Shown here one piece after another: positions 41,519-49,966 of a stretch of DNA of 64,000 nt. Made by a program: the position numbers and the translations under genes. The notes beneath the pieces are model-generated. The model was not told where the DNA came from, ran no database searches, and worked only from the letters and a program-made list of their open reading frames with translations. Source of the stretch: Archangium lipolyticum (GTDB lineage: Bacteria; Myxococcota; Myxococcia; Myxococcales; Myxococcaceae). The stretch lies in assembly GCF_024623785.1 (NCBI RefSeq), contig NZ_JANKBZ010000023.1, positions 62,001-126,000 on the forward strand. Direction: 5' to 3'. How positions within the stretch are numbered: position 1 is the stretch's first letter; every line of letters starts with the position of its first letter.

Positions 41519-43350
41519 GAGGGGTGGGGGTCGGGGAAGTAGAGGGAGAAGGTGGTGCCCAGGGGGCTGGAGCTCTCGATGGAGATGCTGCCTCCATGGA
41601 GGGCCATGATCTTCCGGCACAGCGCGAGCCCGAGGCCGCTGCCATGGACCTCGGTGCCCTGCGAGCTCAGCCGGTAGAAGTCGCGGAAGACGTTCTCCCA
41701 CTCCTTCTCGGGGATGCCGATGCCGTTGTCCCCGAAGAGCACCACGCAGCCATGGCCCTCATGGGGGTAGGCGCGCAGGGAGAGCTCCACGGGGTTGCGC
41801 TGGTTGTAGACGCACGCGTTGCGGGCCAGGTTGGACAGCAACAGGCGCAGGAGGGAGGGGTCGACCTCGAGCTCCACCTCGCCCACGTCCGCGGTGAGCC
41901 GGATGGGGACGGCGGTGTTGCCCTCGAGGTCCGAGCGGAGCGTGCCGATCAGCTCCTCCAGCCGCACGCGGGCGGGCCGAGGCTTCCAGCGGCCCTTGTC
42001 GATGCGGTTGAAGGACAGGATGTTCTCCACGAGGAAGTGCAGCCCGTCGGCGGCCTGGATGATGCGGGCGGGGTAGTCGCGCATCTCGGGGAGCTGGGAG
42101 AGCTTGCGCTCCATCGTCTCCGCCAGCAGCCGGATGGAGGCCAGCGGGGTGCGCAGCTCGTGGGAGACGGTGGCCACGAAGTCGCTCTTGAGCTCGACGT
42201 AGCGGTACCGGCCGTGCTGGGCCACCACCGCCATCACCACGATGGCCAGCGCGAGCGCGCCGCACGTGGCCACCAGCAGCGTCTTGAGCCCATAGCGCTG
42301 CTCGATGGCCGTCTCGGCGGCGGTCCACTGGGGGACGACCACCTCCAGCCGGAGGGTCTCGAGGGGTTGCACCGCGTCGGGCGCCTTCAGCCGCACGACG
42401 CCATTCTTGTCGAAGCGGGTGCGCTCCTGCATGTCCCGGGTGAGATCGCGCAGGAGCGCGTCGAGGTCCACGGCGATGCCGCGCACCAGCTCTCCCTTGG
42501 GCTCCACGTACCAGCGCTCGCCGATCAGCGTGGGGCCGGTGAGGCCCTCGGGCATCACCAGCCCGCCGGCGCCGGCCTCGCGGGCGCGGGCCAGGAAGTC
42601 GTCGGAGGGCTCGCCGAGCGCGGTGCTGACCCGCACCACGTGGGTGAGCAGGAAGTCGAAGTCGGGCTGGGTGAAGCGCCAGCGCTCGCGCAGCAGATCC
42701 CTCTGGAGACCGGCGGAGCGGTCGATGCCACCGAGGTCCTCGGGGAGCCCCTCTCGCAGGAGCGCGCGGACGAGGGGCGGAGTGGCCTCGCCCCGCTGGA
42801 GCCGCTCCAGGAGGAGGAGGACGAAGGGCAGCTCCTGGTCCGGCGTGAGGGGGTTGGCCGCGTGGTAGCGCAGCAGCTCGTCCGCGAGCGCGTTGGCGCG
42901 CGTGGAGCTCCTCTTGCCGTCGAGCGCCTTCTCCACCGCGCGCAGCCGGATCAGCCGCTCCTGCCAGGGGCCCCCGGGAGTGCCCTCCGCGAGGGCGCGG
43001 ACGAGCTGCTGGTAGTTGCGCCGCAGGGGAGTTCGCGAGCCGGGGGCCGAGCGGGTGAGGCGGGGCAGGAACTGGGTGCCGCGGAACTGGAGGAAGAAGC
43101 CCTCGCCTGGAGCGAGCGGGTCTCCCATGGCGGCATGGAGGGCGACGAGGTTGCCTTCCATCTGCTGGGCGAGGGTGCGTTGGAGGGTCTGGGTGGCGTA
43201 GTCCTCGAACGTGGCGCGGCTGGAGCGAAGCTGCTCGCGGGCGTCCTCGCGCTCCTGGGCGAAGATGCGCTGGAGGCTCACCAGCCCCCAGGTGAGGGCG
43301 AGGAGTCCGCAGCCGAGTGCGACGAGAGTGGGGAGGAGCCTGCGCAGCAT
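41515..43350 (-). CDS. Sensor histidine kinase
   Basis: The 611-residue protein has a first membrane segment near the start (LLPTLVALGCGLLALTWGLV), a large periplasmic domain of about 320 residues, a second segment (LLVATCGALALAIVVMAVVA), then HisKA with the phospho-His in VATVSHELRTPLASIRLLAE and an ATPase domain with LLLSNLARNACVYN, FGDNGIGIPEKEWENVF and HGSGLGLALCRKI. The periplasmic part has no family I recognise. The ATG at 43350 is chosen because a TATAAT promoter element lies just upstream of it; the ATG at 43386 would overlap that promoter. It is coupled to the response regulator. Confidence 0.93.
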   Translation of the reverse strand: MLRRLLPTLVALGCGLLALTWGLVSLQRIFAQEREDAREQLRSSRATFEDYATQTLQRTLAQQMEGNLVALHAAMGDPLAPGEGFFLQFRGTQFLPRLTRSAPGSRTPLRRNYQQLVRALAEGTPGGPWQERLIRLRAVEKALDGKRSSTRANALADELLRYHAANPLTPDQELPFVLLLLERLQRGEATPPLVRALLREGLPEDLGGIDRSAGLQRDLLRERWRFTQPDFDFLLTHVVRVSTALGEPSDDFLARAREAGAGGLVMPEGLTGPTLIGERWYVEPKGELVRGIAVDLDALLRDLTRDMQERTRFDKNGVVRLKAPDAVQPLETLRLEVVVPQWTAAETAIEQRYGLKTLLVATCGALALAIVVMAVVAQHGRYRYVELKSDFVATVSHELRTPLASIRLLAETMERKLSQLPEMRDYPARIIQAADGLHFLVENILSFNRIDKGRWKPRPARVRLEELIGTLRSDLEGNTAVPIRLTADVGEVELEVDPSLLRLLLSNLARNACVYNQRNPVELSLRAYPHEGHGCVVLFGDNGIGIPEKEWENVFRDFYRLSSQGTEVHGSGLGLALCRKIMALHGGSISIESSSPLGTTFSLYFPDPHPS

Positions 43351-43371
43351 GGGGGCCAGTGGGCCGCGCAC

Positions 43372-43400
43372 ATTATACGTGCGCATGCGCGGTGGGTCAG
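43372..43400 (-). promoter_or_regulatory. Sigma-70-type promoter of the two-component operon
   Basis: On the minus strand a perfect TATAAT (43377-43372) is preceded by CTGACC (43400-43395) with a 17-base spacer. Transcription would start near 43365, about 15 bases before the ATG at 43350, so the leader is very short. Confidence 0.6.
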
Positions 43401-43497
43401 TCTTCGCGCGGAGCCCCGGGCGCCCGCTGGCCTGGCCGCCGCGCCGGGCGGGGGCGATGCGAAGGATGTGGGGTGACTTGCGAGGTCATTCCATCCC

Positions 43498-44244
43498 ATG
43501 CCATCTCTCCCGTTGTTTCCCGACTTCTCATCCGAGCTGAGGGTGAAGGCCCTCCGGGTGCACGAGCGGCTGTGCGCCGTGTATGGCTGTCCCATTCCCT
43601 TCTTCCGCGGGCAGGATCCGCTCAGCGAGCTGGTCTCGGCGCTGCTGAGCCACCGCACGCGCAACGCCTCCAGCGGCGCGGCCTTCCGTCAGCTCCGCGC
43701 GCGCCTCCCCACCTGGGAGGAGGTACGCGATGCCCCGTGCTTGGAAGTCCAGGAGGCCATCTCCGCCGTCACCTGGCCGGAGCAGAAGGCCCCTCGCATC
43801 CAGCAGGTGCTCCGGTGCATCTCCGAGCTGCGGAGCGGAGACCTGTCGCTGGACTTCCTGGGGGAATTGCCGGTGCGCGAGGCTCGCGACTGGCTCGAGC
43901 ACCTGCCCGGGGTGGGGCCGAAGACGAGCGCCGCGACGCTGCTGTTCAGCCGGCTGAGGATGCCGGCGCTGCCCGTGGACAGCCATCACCACCGGGTGGC
44001 GGTGCGGCTGGGGCTCGTCCCCGAGAGCATGCCCGTGGGGCCCGCCCACCACGTGCTGGAGGCCCAGCTCCCGCTGGACTGGGACGCTCAGCGCGTCTAC
44101 GACAACCACGAGGCGTTGATGCTGCACGGACAGCGGTGCTGCTTCTACCGGGAGCCCGCGTGCGAGCGGTGCGCCGTGCTCGACCTGTGTCCGACGGGGC
44201 GGATCCGCCTCTCCCACGTCCGGAACTCCCAGCCAATGCGTTGA
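43498..44244 (+). CDS. Endonuclease III-like DNA glycosylase (HhH-GPD, 4Fe-4S)
   Basis: The 248-residue protein removes oxidised bases and nicks the strand in base-excision repair. It shows the helix-hairpin-helix LPGVGPK (136-142) with catalytic Lys142, the catalytic Asp161 in LPVDSHHHRV, and the iron-sulfur ligands Cys215-x6-Cys222-x2-Cys225-x5-Cys231. The pattern is slightly unlike classic Nth (for example GPKTS in place of GRKTAN), so it may be a diverged member. The start ATG at 43498 is close to the two-component promoter region, divergent from it. Confidence 0.93.
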   Translation: MPSLPLFPDFSSELRVKALRVHERLCAVYGCPIPFFRGQDPLSELVSALLSHRTRNASSGAAFRQLRARLPTWEEVRDAPCLEVQEAISAVTWPEQKAPRIQQVLRCISELRSGDLSLDFLGELPVREARDWLEHLPGVGPKTSAATLLFSRLRMPALPVDSHHHRVAVRLGLVPESMPVGPAHHVLEAQLPLDWDAQRVYDNHEALMLHGQRCCFYREPACERCAVLDLCPTGRIRLSHVRNSQPMR

Positions 44245-44373
44245 GTCCTTGAATTCCGCTTCTAGGGGCTTGCCCGCCTGGGTCCTTTCGCTACATGATT
44301 GGGAAGTCAATGGCCGTCCGCCTGGTCGCCCTGCGCTCGGGACCAGGATATTGCCGCAATGCGTCACGGGATG

Positions 44374-44401
44374 TTGACGTGGTTGACGCGATGCGTTATC
44401 T
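44374..44401 (+). promoter_or_regulatory. Sigma-70-type promoter of the phasin-like gene
   Basis: TTGACG (44374-44379) and TTATCT (44396-44401) with a 16-base spacer stand 33 bases before the ATG at 44435. A ribosome site GGGGAGGAAGAG lies in between. Confidence 0.55.
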
Positions 44402-44434
44402 CTTCGTACATCGCTTTTTGGGGAGGAAGAGCAC

Positions 44435-45103
44435 ATGGCGAAGCACAAGACCGCGAAGACCGAGGTTGCCACCAAGGACACGCAGGCCCAGACGTCCGAG
44501 GCCGTGACGACCGAGGTGGTGGAAGTGAAGGCCGAGACGGTGGTGGCCGAGACCGTGAAGGCCGAGCCCGTGACGGGCGAGGCGGTGGTGGCCGAGGCCG
44601 TGAAGGCCGAGACGGCGAAGACCGAGACGCCGGTGGTGGAGAAGGTGGCGGAGGCGGTGAGGGTGGAGGCGGCGAAGGCCGAGACGGTGGTGACGGAGAC
44701 CGCCGGTCAGGTGGCGTCCTTCGTGAAGGAGCGGCTGGAGCTGGCGCAGAAGCAGATCGGTCAGCTCGAGGCGGAAGCTCAGAAGGCGCTGCAGACGCTG
44801 GTGGCCAAGGGCCGCGAGTCCGGCCGCGAGGTGCTGCAGAAGCTGAATGAGAGCGAGCAGCGCCTGCGGGAGAACCCGAAGGTGCAGGAGCTCGAGAAGA
44901 AGGCGACCTGGGTGGGGGGCGAGGTCCGCCAGCGCCTGGGTGGGCTTCAGAGCCGGATGATCCAGGTGGTGGGCAACGTGGCGAGCCAGTCGCAGGTGGA
45001 GGCCATCAACCGGGAGCTGGATCGGCTGACGCGCAAGCTGGACTCCTTCGTCTCCCCGAAGAAGGCCGAGCAGCAGTCGCAGCAGGAGTCCCCGAAGGCG
45101 TAG
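44435..45103 (+). CDS. Phasin-like coiled-coil protein with KAET-type repeats
   Basis: The 222-residue protein starts with a repetitive, low-complexity region (about 20-90) rich in Lys-Ala-Glu-Thr and Val, with units such as AVVAEAVKAETAKTETP. A helical part follows (95-200) with QVASFVKERLELAQKQIGQL and heptad-like spacing, like phasins that coat polyhydroxyalkanoate granules or like polyamine-rich cell-shape proteins. The C-terminus is Lys/Gln-rich. GGGGAGGAAGAG precedes the ATG. A strong terminator follows. The phasin call is a best guess; other coiled-coil functions are possible. Confidence 0.65.
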   Translation: MAKHKTAKTEVATKDTQAQTSEAVTTEVVEVKAETVVAETVKAEPVTGEAVVAEAVKAETAKTETPVVEKVAEAVRVEAAKAETVVTETAGQVASFVKERLELAQKQIGQLEAEAQKALQTLVAKGRESGREVLQKLNESEQRLRENPKVQELEKKATWVGGEVRQRLGGLQSRMIQVVGNVASQSQVEAINRELDRLTRKLDSFVSPKKAEQQSQQESPKA

Positions 45104-45128
45104 TCCCGGGGAGGCCGCTGGAACCAAG

Positions 45129-45165
45129 ACGCCCGGGGCCCTGTGGCACCCGGGCGTTCGTGTTT
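45129..45165 (+). terminator. Intrinsic terminator after the phasin-like gene
   Basis: ACGCCCGGG (45129-45137) pairs with CCCGGGCGT (45149-45157) around an 11-base loop, followed by TTCGTGTTT. It is shared with the convergent PPC-domain gene, whose stop lies at 45165. Confidence 0.75.
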
Positions 45166-45938
45166 CAAGGGGAGGGTGACCAGGACCCCTTCATCGTCAC
45201 GGCGGTGTACGTGCTGAAGCCGTACGAGCACGCGTACCAGGTCCCCGCGTTCGGGTTGTTGATCGTACACGCCTCGTTGCTGCCGGACAGGTACGGGCGG
45301 CAGGTGTAGTTGTTGGTGTTGGGGGCGGAGCCGAACTTCACGTACAGGTCCGCGTCACCCGTGGTGCCCGCCTTGCCCGCCTGGTTGAAGACCAGCGACG
45401 TCTTCCCGGCCGGCACGCTCAGCGTGAAGCACCTCATCGCGCCCGAGGCACCCGAGTAGGAGGCCGACTCGACACCGTGGGTCAGCACGTTGCCGGAGCT
45501 GGCGGTGAAGCTGCCCACGAGCTGCACGCCCGAGAAGGTCGAAAAGGCGTTGATCATCACGTAGTAGGTGCCGACGCTCGGGCTGACGAAGGTGCAGCTC
45601 TCCGCGTTGCCGCTCTGGAGCGGACGGCAGTCGTAGCTGCCGGAGGTGGGGGCGGAGCCGAACTTCACGTACAGGTCCGCGTCACCCGTGCCGCCACTCA
45701 GCTCGAATTTGAGCTGGGTGGCGCCCTGGCCCACCTCCAGCGAGTAGCACACCTGGCCGCCGGTGCTGGCGGAGATGTGGGTCACCGCCACGCCGTTGGC
45801 GAGGGCAAGGGGCACGCAGTCCCCCGCGGCACGCTCGGGGATGTCCTCGCCGGGGACGGGGTGGGAAGTGGCGCCGCGAGCGGATGCGGAGAGCACCAGA
45901 CCCGCGAGGGTCAGGATGCGAAGGAGCTGACGAGCCAA
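45165..45938 (-). CDS. Secreted protein with two PPC (pre-peptidase C-terminal) domains
   Basis: The 257-residue precursor starts at a TTG (45938) with a strong AGGAGGT site upstream. That start gives a signal peptide LARQLLRILTLAGLVLSASA. Two PPC domains follow (about 55-145 and 155-250), each with GDADLYVKFGSAP and cysteines in matched places (DCRPL, ESCTF; TCRPY, EACTI). PPC domains are usually C-terminal extras on secreted proteases, but no protease domain is present, so this is a stand-alone version. It converges with the phasin-like gene through the shared terminator. Likely extracellular; function unknown. Confidence 0.85.
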   Translation of the reverse strand: MARQLLRILTLAGLVLSASARGATSHPVPGEDIPERAAGDCVPLALANGVAVTHISASTGGQVCYSLEVGQGATQLKFELSGGTGDADLYVKFGSAPTSGSYDCRPLQSGNAESCTFVSPSVGTYYVMINAFSTFSGVQLVGSFTASSGNVLTHGVESASYSGASGAMRCFTLSVPAGKTSLVFNQAGKAGTTGDADLYVKFGSAPNTNNYTCRPYLSGSNEACTINNPNAGTWYACSYGFSTYTAVTMKGSWSPSP

Positions 45939-46081
45939 TTTGCTACCTCCTGTGAGACACGGGGAGAGAAGAAGCCCATCGTCGCACACGGCTCCGTGTC
46001 TGGGATTGATTGGCGGGAAGAAGTCGAAACCCGTCACGGGTTCGGGGGAGACTCGTCTCTTCCTGTGAGAAGAGGGCGTAC

Positions 46082-47266
46082 ATGATTCCACGGAGTGAAT
46101 ACCTGGAGCGGATGGAGCGCTTGCGTCAGAAGGTGGCGGAGGCCGGGCTCGATGCGTTCCTCGTCACCAGTGAGGACAGCATCTACTACCTGACCGGCGT
46201 CTCCTACAGGCCCCTGGAGCGCCCGTTCTTCATCCTGGTGCGGCCCGGGAGCGCACCCGTGCTGCTGGTGCCCGCGCTCGAGCGGGAGCACCTGCGCGCC
46301 GCGCCCAACGTGGAGGAGGTGCTGCACTACTGGGATTATCCCGCGCCGGCCGGGCAGGGCTGGGCGGACCGGTTGCTGGAGCTGCTCGCGGGCCATACCC
46401 GGGTGGGCCTGGAGCCGTCCCTGTCGCAGGAGATCGCCGGTAGGCTCGCGCACCTCTCGCCGCGGGTGCTGCCCCTCATCGAGGAGCTCCGCGTGGTGAA
46501 GTCCGCCGCCGAGGTGCGGATGCTCCGCGATGCGGCGCGTTATGCGGACGTGGCCGTGGGCAGGCTCATGGCCGCCTCGTACCACGGCGTGTCCGTGCTG
46601 GAGCTCTTCTCCGAGGGGCGCGCGGTGCAGCTGCGGATCATGCGGGAGTCCGGCTACGACGTATTGACCAGCAGCGTGCTGGTGGGGAGCTGGCCGGCGC
46701 CCCTGAGCGCGCAGCCCCACGGGGTGCCGTCCATCTCGGATCGCCTGGAGGACGGCCCTCACATCGCCCTGGCCTTCCTGCGTGTCAACGGCTACGCCGC
46801 CGAGTGCGAGCGCACCTACTTCCTCTCACCGCCCCGTGCGCAGGAGCGGGCGGCGTTCGCGGCCATGATGGAGGCGCGGCGGCGGGCCTTCGCCCGGGTG
46901 CGGCCAGGCGTGCCCTGCGCGGAGCTCGACGCCATGACGAAGGACTTCCTCCACCAGGAGGGCTACGGCGAGCGGTTGCTGCACCGCACGGGTCATGGCT
47001 TCGGGCTGGGCAACCATGAGGCCCCCTGGGTGTCCGAGGGCAGCACGGACGTCCTGCGAGAGAACATGCTCATCAGCATCGAGCCCGGTATCTACCTGCC
47101 CGGGGTGGGGGGCATCCGCCACTCCGACACCGTCCTGGTGACGCGGGACGGGTACGAGCCGCTTACCCGGTATCCCACGGACCTGGCGTCGATGACCCTG
47201 ACGGCGAGCAAGCGGTTGAGCCGGGTCAAGGGGGCGGTCCTCCGCCGCATGGCGGGTGTGAAGTGA
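46082..47266 (+). CDS. M24/creatinase-fold protein lacking metal ligands
   Basis: The 394-residue protein has the N-terminal creatinase domain and a C-terminal pita-bread domain. The catalytic His is in RTGHGFGLGNHEAPWV and one Glu in SIEPGIYLPGVGG. The Asp residues that hold the two metal ions are missing: the first site reads HIALAFLRVNGYAAECERTYF where peptidases have Asp, and the last reads GIRHSDTVLV with Ser in place of Glu. This is close to creatinase, which needs no metal, so a hydrolase of creatine-like or ectoine-like substrates is possible. The ATG at 46082 has GAAGAGGG upstream. It is 17 bp before the next gene. Confidence 0.85.
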   Translation: MIPRSEYLERMERLRQKVAEAGLDAFLVTSEDSIYYLTGVSYRPLERPFFILVRPGSAPVLLVPALEREHLRAAPNVEEVLHYWDYPAPAGQGWADRLLELLAGHTRVGLEPSLSQEIAGRLAHLSPRVLPLIEELRVVKSAAEVRMLRDAARYADVAVGRLMAASYHGVSVLELFSEGRAVQLRIMRESGYDVLTSSVLVGSWPAPLSAQPHGVPSISDRLEDGPHIALAFLRVNGYAAECERTYFLSPPRAQERAAFAAMMEARRRAFARVRPGVPCAELDAMTKDFLHQEGYGERLLHRTGHGFGLGNHEAPWVSEGSTDVLRENMLISIEPGIYLPGVGGIRHSDTVLVTRDGYEPLTRYPTDLASMTLTASKRLSRVKGAVLRRMAGVK

Positions 47267-47283
47267 GGTAGAAACGGGGGGAC

Positions 47284-48786
47284 ATGCCCCCCATCACGCA
47301 TAGCGACGTCGTCGTTCCCAAGTCCATGTCCCCCGAGGAGCGATCGAGTCTCACCGACGCGCTCTACGAGGTGCACCGGCAGATCTTCGACGGGGTGGAG
47401 CGGGAGTCCTTCAGGAAGTACGTGATCGACTCGAAGGCCGATCACACGTGGATCCAACTCCACAAGAACGAGGCGGGGGAGACGGTCGGCTATTTCGCCC
47501 TGCACATCTTCGAGAAGCAGTTCGGCGGAGTGCCCACGGCGGTGTTTCGCGCGGAGGCGGGCTCGCTGCGTGCGTACCGGGGTGGCAACGCCAACGCGCG
47601 CTTCGGGTTGAAGATGGCGCTGAGCTACCTGCTCAAGCACCCGGGCCGGCGGGCGTTCTACCTGGGCTCGCTGGTGCACCCGTCCAGCTATTCGCTGTTC
47701 GCCAAGTACTTCGGCGAGGTGTGGCCCCGGCGCGAGCAGGAGACGCCGCCGGAGCTGCTGGGCTTCATGGACGAGCTGGCCACGGAGTTCGGTCTGGAGC
47801 GGGTGGACCCGGCCAATCCCCTGGTGCGCGAGGTGGGCTGGCGGACGCGCGAGACGGAGATGGAGCGCGAGTACTGGCTCCACTGTGACAAGCCTCCGGC
47901 GCGCTACTTCGTCGAGGCCAACCCGGGCTACGTCGAGGGACACGGGCTGGTGACGGTGGTGCCCATCACCGTGCCCAACCTGATGAACATGATCCGCTCC
48001 ATGGGCCAGCGGAAGCTGCGCCAGCCCATCCAGGCGACGGCGGCCCTGGTGCAGAAGACGTCGATCGGGGCCCGCATGTTGCGCCCCGAGGTGCTGCGGC
48101 AGTTGCGCCGGGCGTCCCTCTTCTCGCACTTCGACGAGGTCACCCTGCGGGAGCTGGCCCGGCGCTCGGAGATCATCACGATCGCGGGGGGCAGGTACGT
48201 CTTCCACAGGGGAGATGCCAGCGACGAGATGTACCTGCTCGCCAGCGGCGCGGTCTACGTGCTGGCCGAGCGCGAGGAGCGCGAGAAGGTCGTGGACGAG
48301 CTCGGCAGCGGCTCGCTGTTCGGGGAGATCGCCATGCTCGCCGGGGAGCGCCGCTCGGCCTCCATCCGCACCGCCACCGCGTCCATGCTGGTGCGCATCC
48401 CCCGCTCGGCGCTGCTGCCGCTGATGGAGTCCAATGCCAACCTCCGGCAGGGCGTGTGGCTGCGGTTCGCCGAGCGCCGCTTCGATGACCTGGTGCGCGG
48501 GCTGGACCGCTACGGGCACCTCGGGCGCAAGGGGCGGCTGGCCTGGGTGCAGAGCGGCGTGCACCGCGACCTGAAGGCACAGGGGACGCTGGCCCTCGAG
48601 GCGGGCACCCACGTGTTCGTGCTGTCGGGCGTGCTGGAGGTCGAGCACGAGGGCCTCTGGACTGTCGCTCGTGGCTCGATGCTCATGGAGGTGACCCGGC
48701 CCATGACGGTGAGGGCGCAGGAGGCCACGCGGCTCATCCTGCTGTCGAAGGACTCGGCTCCGGAGCCGCTGCGGGTAGCGGGGTAG
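47284..48786 (+). CDS. GNAT-like acyltransferase with cyclic-nucleotide-binding domain
   Basis: The 500-residue protein has an N-terminal part (about 15-200) with a GNAT-like pattern: ETVGYFALHIFEKQFGGVPT, then VFRAEAGSLRAYRGGNANAR and FYLGSLVHPSSYSLFAKYFG. A cyclic-nucleotide-binding domain follows (about 280-405) with RYVFHRGDASDEMYLLASGA, GSLFGEIAMLAGERRSASIR and PRSALLPLMESN. A last part (about 410-490) is beta-rich, maybe a second, decayed copy. It resembles the plan of cAMP-controlled lysine acetyltransferases of mycobacteria, though with the order reversed. It follows the creatinase-fold gene by 17 bp. Confidence 0.75.
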   Translation: MPPITHSDVVVPKSMSPEERSSLTDALYEVHRQIFDGVERESFRKYVIDSKADHTWIQLHKNEAGETVGYFALHIFEKQFGGVPTAVFRAEAGSLRAYRGGNANARFGLKMALSYLLKHPGRRAFYLGSLVHPSSYSLFAKYFGEVWPRREQETPPELLGFMDELATEFGLERVDPANPLVREVGWRTRETEMEREYWLHCDKPPARYFVEANPGYVEGHGLVTVVPITVPNLMNMIRSMGQRKLRQPIQATAALVQKTSIGARMLRPEVLRQLRRASLFSHFDEVTLRELARRSEIITIAGGRYVFHRGDASDEMYLLASGAVYVLAEREEREKVVDELGSGSLFGEIAMLAGERRSASIRTATASMLVRIPRSALLPLMESNANLRQGVWLRFAERRFDDLVRGLDRYGHLGRKGRLAWVQSGVHRDLKAQGTLALEAGTHVFVLSGVLEVEHEGLWTVARGSMLMEVTRPMTVRAQEATRLILLSKDSAPEPLRVAG

Positions 48787-48805
48787 GGCGCGTCTACCGC
48801 CCGGG

Positions 48806-49966
48806 CTACCGGTGCCGCAGGGCCTCCCGGAGCACGGACTCCTTGAGGAGATAGCCGAAGCCGGCGTTGTTCAGGCGCACCACCAGGTCCTCCCGGGTGG
48901 TCTTCAGGCCGGCCGCCGCGCGCTCCAGGTTCCAATTGGCGCCCGCGAGCTGCTTGAGCAGATAGGCCCGCCGCGTCTGCGCCGCCGACAGGCGGTACGT
49001 CTTGAGGTACTCGAGCGTGCCGTCCGCTCGCACGATGAGCTCGCCGAGGTGGTTCTCCTCGGAGGGCACGAGGCTGGTGACGAAGCGCTCGAGGTGGAAC
49101 GGCCCCGCCTCGTAGACGGTGCTCGTCACGACCTCCGTGCCGAAGAGGCCTCCAGCCATGAAGCCCTGGAAGTCCGCCCAGTCGCGCCGCATGCGTCCGA
49201 CGGCGTTCCTCAGATCGGCCATCGAGGAGACCTGACGGTCATCGATGGAGAGCCACAGGTCGGCCGAGTTCGCGAGGAAGCCATACTGCAGCAGCAGCTC
49301 GCCGTAGAAGTCCTCCAGCAGGGCCCGGTGCAGCGCCCGGTAGTCCTCGGGGTGGGAGACGATGCAGGCGGACAGCAGCATGTCGGCCTTGAAGATGAGC
49401 ACCCCCACCTGCTGCTCGTTGATCTCGAAGACGCGCAGGGCCTCGTCGAAGGCCGTGCTCGCCCAGCCGGGCACCGACGACTCGCCCCGGGGATCCAACC
49501 CGTGGGAGAGGGCCTCCTGCGAGTACTCGGTCCACGCCACCTCCGGTCCGCCGAAGTGCATGGCGAGGAAGCCCTCCATCGCCAGGTGCAGCGGCAGCAG
49601 CCGCAGCCGGTTCTTGTCCTCCCGGCGCGCCATGCGGTGCAGCACGCGGACGGTGAACGGACCGGCCTTCAGCACCTTGCCGTCGGGCTTGTGGAGCCGC
49701 GTCCCCGCGACCACCTCCGCCTGCTTGTTGTCCCACGACATCACCAGCCCGTGCGGCACGTAGGAGATGTACTTGAGCCCGGGCTCCATCAGCCCGCCCT
49801 TCAGCGAGACGACCGCGAGGTCATCGTCGTACGTCCTCCGGGCGAAGCGCAGGTCCCCCCGCACCTCGTCCCGCAGCACCGGCACCAGGCGGATGCTGCC
49901 CCACACCTGCGAGGGCGCCAGCCGCAGGCCCGTGGGCAGGAGGCGCCTCGTCTTGTCCCGGCTCAT
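48806..49966 (-). CDS. ARPP-2-like protein, partner of the vWA protein
   Basis: The 386-residue soluble protein starts RLLPTGLRLAPSQVWGSIRL and contains AVVSLKGGLMEPGLKYISYVPHGLVMSW, split here as AVVSLKGG and YISYVPHGLVMSW. This pattern looks like the ARPP-2 family, which I recall from genomic links to vWA and conflict-type systems; the name is given with caution. The C-terminus carries a Fis-like helix-turn-helix (AGANWNLERAAAGLKTTRED). The ATG at 49966 shares its A with the stop of the upstream vWA gene (TGATG), so the two are translationally coupled; a GTG one codon earlier is possible. No enzymatic motif is visible. Confidence 0.6.
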   Translation of the reverse strand: MSRDKTRRLLPTGLRLAPSQVWGSIRLVPVLRDEVRGDLRFARRTYDDDLAVVSLKGGLMEPGLKYISYVPHGLVMSWDNKQAEVVAGTRLHKPDGKVLKAGPFTVRVLHRMARREDKNRLRLLPLHLAMEGFLAMHFGGPEVAWTEYSQEALSHGLDPRGESSVPGWASTAFDEALRVFEINEQQVGVLIFKADMLLSACIVSHPEDYRALHRALLEDFYGELLLQYGFLANSADLWLSIDDRQVSSMADLRNAVGRMRRDWADFQGFMAGGLFGTEVVTSTVYEAGPFHLERFVTSLVPSEENHLGELIVRADGTLEYLKTYRLSAAQTRRAYLLKQLAGANWNLERAAAGLKTTREDLVVRLNNAGFGYLLKESVLREALRHR

